DNA of 7,893 nt from Bacteroidales bacterium (GTDB lineage Bacteria > Bacteroidota > Bacteroidia > Bacteroidales > UBA932). The stretch spans positions 1 through 7,893 of the forward strand of contig JAFROA010000273.1 of NCBI GenBank assembly GCA_017429885.1, given 5' to 3'. The notes below the pieces were generated by a model that saw only the letters and a list, made by a program, of their open reading frames with translations, ran no database searches and had not been told where the DNA came from. Positions 5,818-7,893 of this stretch are shown here, one piece after another (positions within the stretch are counted from its first letter, which is position 1; every line of letters starts with the position of its first letter). The translations under genes and the position numbers were made by a program.

Positions 5818-6891
5818 ATGAAAAAGGTTCATGTTTTCAACGCAGGCCCCTGCCTTCTGCCGCAGGTAGCCATCGACAATGCCATCGAGGCCTTGAAAGA
5901 CTTCAAAGGCACCGGTGTTTCCGTGCTCAGCATCTCCCATCGCACCAAGGAGTGGGATGAGACTATGGATGAGTGCCGCGCCCTCTGGAGGGAGTTGCTT
6001 CATATTCCCGACACCCATGAGGTCGTGTTCCTTGGCGGTGGTGCCTCTCTCCAGTTCCTCTATGTGGCTATGAACTATCTTGAGAAGAAGGCGGCCTACC
6101 TTGAGACCGGCGTATGGGCGAAGAAGGCCCTGAAGGAAGCGAAGGGCCTTGGCGACGCCTACGCCCTCGCCAGCTCCGCCGACAAGAACTATTCATATAT
6201 TCCTAAGGGATACGAGATTCCGACGGACATCGACTACTTCCACATCACCACCAACAACACCATTTATGGCACGGAGATCAAGGAAGACATCGATTGCCCT
6301 GTCCCCCTCATCGCTGACATGAGCTCCGACATCATGAGCCGTCCGGTTGATGTCTCGAAATATGACCTCATCTATGGTGGCGCCCAGAAGAACGTCGGCC
6401 CCGCCGGTGTGATCTTCGCCATCATCAAGAAGGACTCTCTCGGTAGGGTCTCCAGGTATATCCCCACCATGTTGGACTACCGTGTCCACCTCGACAAGCT
6501 CTCCATGTTCAACACCCCTCCCGTGTTCTCCATCTTCATGATGAATGAGACCCTCAAGTGGCTCAAGGGGATCGGTGGAGTCGAGGCTATCCACAAGATT
6601 GACACCGAGAAGGCGAATCTTCTCTATGGCGAGATTGACCGCAACCCTCTGTTCGTAGGCACCGCCGCCAAGGAGGACCGTTCCATCATGAATGTCTGCT
6701 TCGTCATGGCTCCCGGATACGAGACTCTTCAGGATGAGTTCCTCGCTTTCGCCAAGGATCGCGGCATGATCGGCATCAAGGGACACCGTTCAGTCGGAGG
6801 CTTCAGGGCTTCTCTCTACAACGCCTGCACACTCGAGGATGTCCAGGCCCTTGTGGACTGCATGAAGGAATTTGAGACTCTTAAGAAGTAA
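5818..6891 (+). CDS. serC: Phosphoserine aminotransferase
   Basis: A 357-residue PLP enzyme converting 3-phosphohydroxypyruvate and glutamate to phosphoserine and 2-oxoglutarate, the second step of serine synthesis; the family also acts in the PdxB-type pyridoxal phosphate route. Visible motifs are FNAGPCLLP (7-15), [11 protein letters not shown] (38-48) with substrate-binding His41-Arg42, the PLP-phosphate loop GGGASLQF (73-80), Trp100, Asp167 in ADMSSD, the Schiff-base Lys191 in [11 protein letters not shown], and [16 protein letters not shown] (321-336), whose His323, Arg324 and Arg330 hold the substrate. Length is normal. It follows pyrB after 78 bases in which I see no strong promoter; weak TTTG elements lie at 5761-5770. 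serA starts six bases after its stop. Confidence 0.97.
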   Translation: MKKVHVFNAGPCLLPQVAIDNAIEALKDFKGTGVSVLSISHRTKEWDETMDECRALWRELLHIPDTHEVVFLGGGASLQFLYVAMNYLEKKAAYLETGVWAKKALKEAKGLGDAYALASSADKNYSYIPKGYEIPTDIDYFHITTNNTIYGTEIKEDIDCPVPLIADMSSDIMSRPVDVSKYDLIYGGAQKNVGPAGVIFAIIKKDSLGRVSRYIPTMLDYRVHLDKLSMFNTPPVFSIFMMNETLKWLKGIGGVEAIHKIDTEKANLLYGEIDRNPLFVGTAAKEDRSIMNVCFVMAPGYETLQDEFLAFAKDRGMIGIKGHRSVGGFRASLYNACTLEDVQALVDCMKEFETLKK

Positions 6892-6897
6892 TTGAAT

Positions 6898-7818
6898 ATG
6901 AAAATATTAGTTGCTACTCAGAAGCCTTTCTCCGCTGCGGCTGTCGCAGGGATCAAGGAGATTGTGACGGGTGCCGGACATGAGTTCGCCGCCCTTGAGA
7001 AATATGCCGACGCCTCCGAGCTCATCGCGGCTGTCGCCGATGTGGACGCCCTGATTATCCGTTCGGATAAGGTCACCGCCGAGGTTCTCGACGCCGCCAA
7101 GAATCTGAAGATTGTCGTCCGCGCAGGTGCCGGTTTTGACAATGTGGACCTGGCTGCCGCCACCGCCCATAATGTGGTCGTGATGAACACACCCGGACAG
7201 AATTCCAACGCTGTCGCCGAGTTGGCCGTCGCCATGATGATATTCATGGCACGCACACAGTTCACTCCCGCCACCGGAAGCGAGGTCCAGGGCAAGCGTC
7301 TCGGAATCCAGGCCTTCGGTAATGTCGGCCGTCTGGTCGGCGCCAAGGCTAAGGCTCTCGGAATGGATATCCTCGCCCTCGACCCGTTCCTCACTCCGGA
7401 GCAGATTGAGGCTGGTGGAGCGAAGCCCGTCTTCAACTTGGATGAGCTCTATTCCAACTCTGACTATGTCTCCATCCATATTCCCGCCCTTCCTTCCACT
7501 ATCAAAAGCATCGGCTACGACTTGGTCACCAAGATGCCGAAGGGAGCTACCCTCGTGAATACCGCACGCAAGGAAGTTATTGATGAGGAGGGACTTATGA
7601 AGGCTCTTGAAGAGCGTCCCGACCTGAAGTACGTCACGGATGTCATGCCTGACAATTACGAGGCCTTGCGCGAGAAGTTCGGACTCAGGGTCTTTGCGAC
7701 TCCCAAAAAGATGGGTGCCCAGACAGCTGAGGCTAACATGAACGCCGGCCTTGCAGCAGCCCGTCAGATTTGCGACTTCTTCGCCACCGGCAACACCCGT
7801 TTCCAAGTCAACAAGTAG
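6898..7818 (+). CDS. serA: D-3-phosphoglycerate dehydrogenase, short Bacteroides type
   Basis: A 306-residue NAD-dependent enzyme oxidising 3-phosphoglycerate to 3-phosphohydroxypyruvate, the first serine step. ATG 6898 is preferred to a TTG at 6892. Recognisable parts are RSDKVT (55-60), RAGAGFDNVDL (75-85), NTPGQNSNAVAELAVAMM (97-114), the Rossmann segment LGIQAFGNVGR (135-145), VNTARKEVIDE with the expected catalytic Arg224, and TPKKMGAQTAEAN (268-280). Two departures from the usual 2-hydroxyacid dehydrogenase pattern: the first Gly of GxGxxG is Ala139, and the catalytic His of the TPH motif is Lys270. From memory, Bacteroides and Entamoeba short PGDHs share the Lys. The protein stops after the catalytic core, with no ACT or other serine-binding domain, so classical serine feedback is unlikely. 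It lies between serC and the DUF1015 gene. Confidence 0.95.
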   Translation: MKILVATQKPFSAAAVAGIKEIVTGAGHEFAALEKYADASELIAAVADVDALIIRSDKVTAEVLDAAKNLKIVVRAGAGFDNVDLAAATAHNVVVMNTPGQNSNAVAELAVAMMIFMARTQFTPATGSEVQGKRLGIQAFGNVGRLVGAKAKALGMDILALDPFLTPEQIEAGGAKPVFNLDELYSNSDYVSIHIPALPSTIKSIGYDLVTKMPKGATLVNTARKEVIDEEGLMKALEERPDLKYVTDVMPDNYEALREKFGLRVFATPKKMGAQTAEANMNAGLAAARQICDFFATGNTRFQVNK

Positions 7819-7822
7819 TGTC

Positions 7823-7893
7823 ATGGTAAGAGTAAAACCGTTTGCGGCGATTCGTCCGCCTAAAGATATTGTCACTGAAGTAGCGGCTCCGCC
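7823..7893 (+). CDS. DUF1015 family protein, N-terminus only (runs off the right edge)
   Basis: The frame starts at ATG 7823, four bases after the serA stop, and is open to the window end. Its visible residues are MVRVKPFAAIRPPKDIVTEV, then AAPP. The pattern V-x-V-K-P-F-x-A-I-R-P-P is the characteristic beginning of DUF1015 (COG4198) proteins, which are of unknown function and several hundred residues long. From memory, DUF1015 genes commonly stand beside serA and serC in Bacteroidetes and Clostridia, which suggests a link with serine metabolism. Only about 23 residues are visible, so domain content and completeness cannot be judged. Confidence 0.8.
   Translation, partial: MVRVKPFAAIRPPKDIVTEVAAP

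Noticed and set aside
6193..6786. Minus-strand open frame (197 codons) inside serC
   Set aside because: It lies wholly opposite a complete serC with all catalytic motifs; its composition reflects the complementary codons.
6907..7875. Minus-strand open frame (322 codons) across serA
   Set aside because: It is the antisense shadow of serA in GC-rich sequence and has no recognisable domain.

Overview
The window most likely comes from a Bacteroidales (Bacteroidetes) chromosome, probably a gut- or rumen-type lineage with a fairly GC-rich core. The evidence is a lipoprotein-anchored C10 (streptopain-type) cysteine protease followed by a BACON-like lipoprotein, a Bacteroides-type promoter (TTTG-N20-TAnnTTTG), starts without strong Shine-Dalgarno sequences, and a short SerA with the TPKKMGAQT motif that I recognise from Bacteroides-type enzymes. 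There are no rRNA, tRNA or CRISPR features.

Layout. (1) Positions 1-470 hold the first 18 codons of a minus-strand gene leaving the window, a 7-bp inverted repeat that may belong to an insertion-sequence end, and an AT-rich region with a perfect 16-bp palindrome and repeated half-sites. (2) Positions 471-2679 hold a compact plus-strand cassette of three exported proteins: a C10 protease lipoprotein, a small BACON-like lipoprotein and a small outer-membrane beta-barrel. It is AT-richer than the rest and looks accessory. (3) Positions 2696-4132 hold a minus-strand pair, a PRiA4b ORF-3-like protein with a very acidic tail and then miaA (tRNA dimethylallyltransferase), behind a good Bacteroides-type promoter. 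(4) Positions 4211-7893 hold a plus-strand series of GC-rich housekeeping genes: a YigZ/IMPACT family protein, pyrB (aspartate carbamoyltransferase), serC, serA, and the start of a DUF1015 gene.

How the genes work together. SerA and SerC carry out the first two steps of serine synthesis from 3-phosphoglycerate and are 6 bp apart. The DUF1015 gene begins 4 bp after serA, so it is probably co-transcribed. PyrB catalyses the committed step of pyrimidine synthesis, and no pyrI follows it. In the left cassette, a lipid-anchored protease, a small lipoprotein with an Ig-like fold and a beta-barrel would all sit at the cell envelope, which suggests one surface or periplasmic module. That module's function is inferred only from family and adjacency.

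The most interesting points are the protease/BACON/barrel cassette next to an IS-like end, a base-composition step inside the protease gene near its catalytic cysteine, the palindromic operator-like sequence upstream, the acidic-tailed partner of miaA, and the unusual catalytic and NAD-binding motifs of SerA. I found no convincing wholly new system; the protease cassette is the best candidate for a little-described one.
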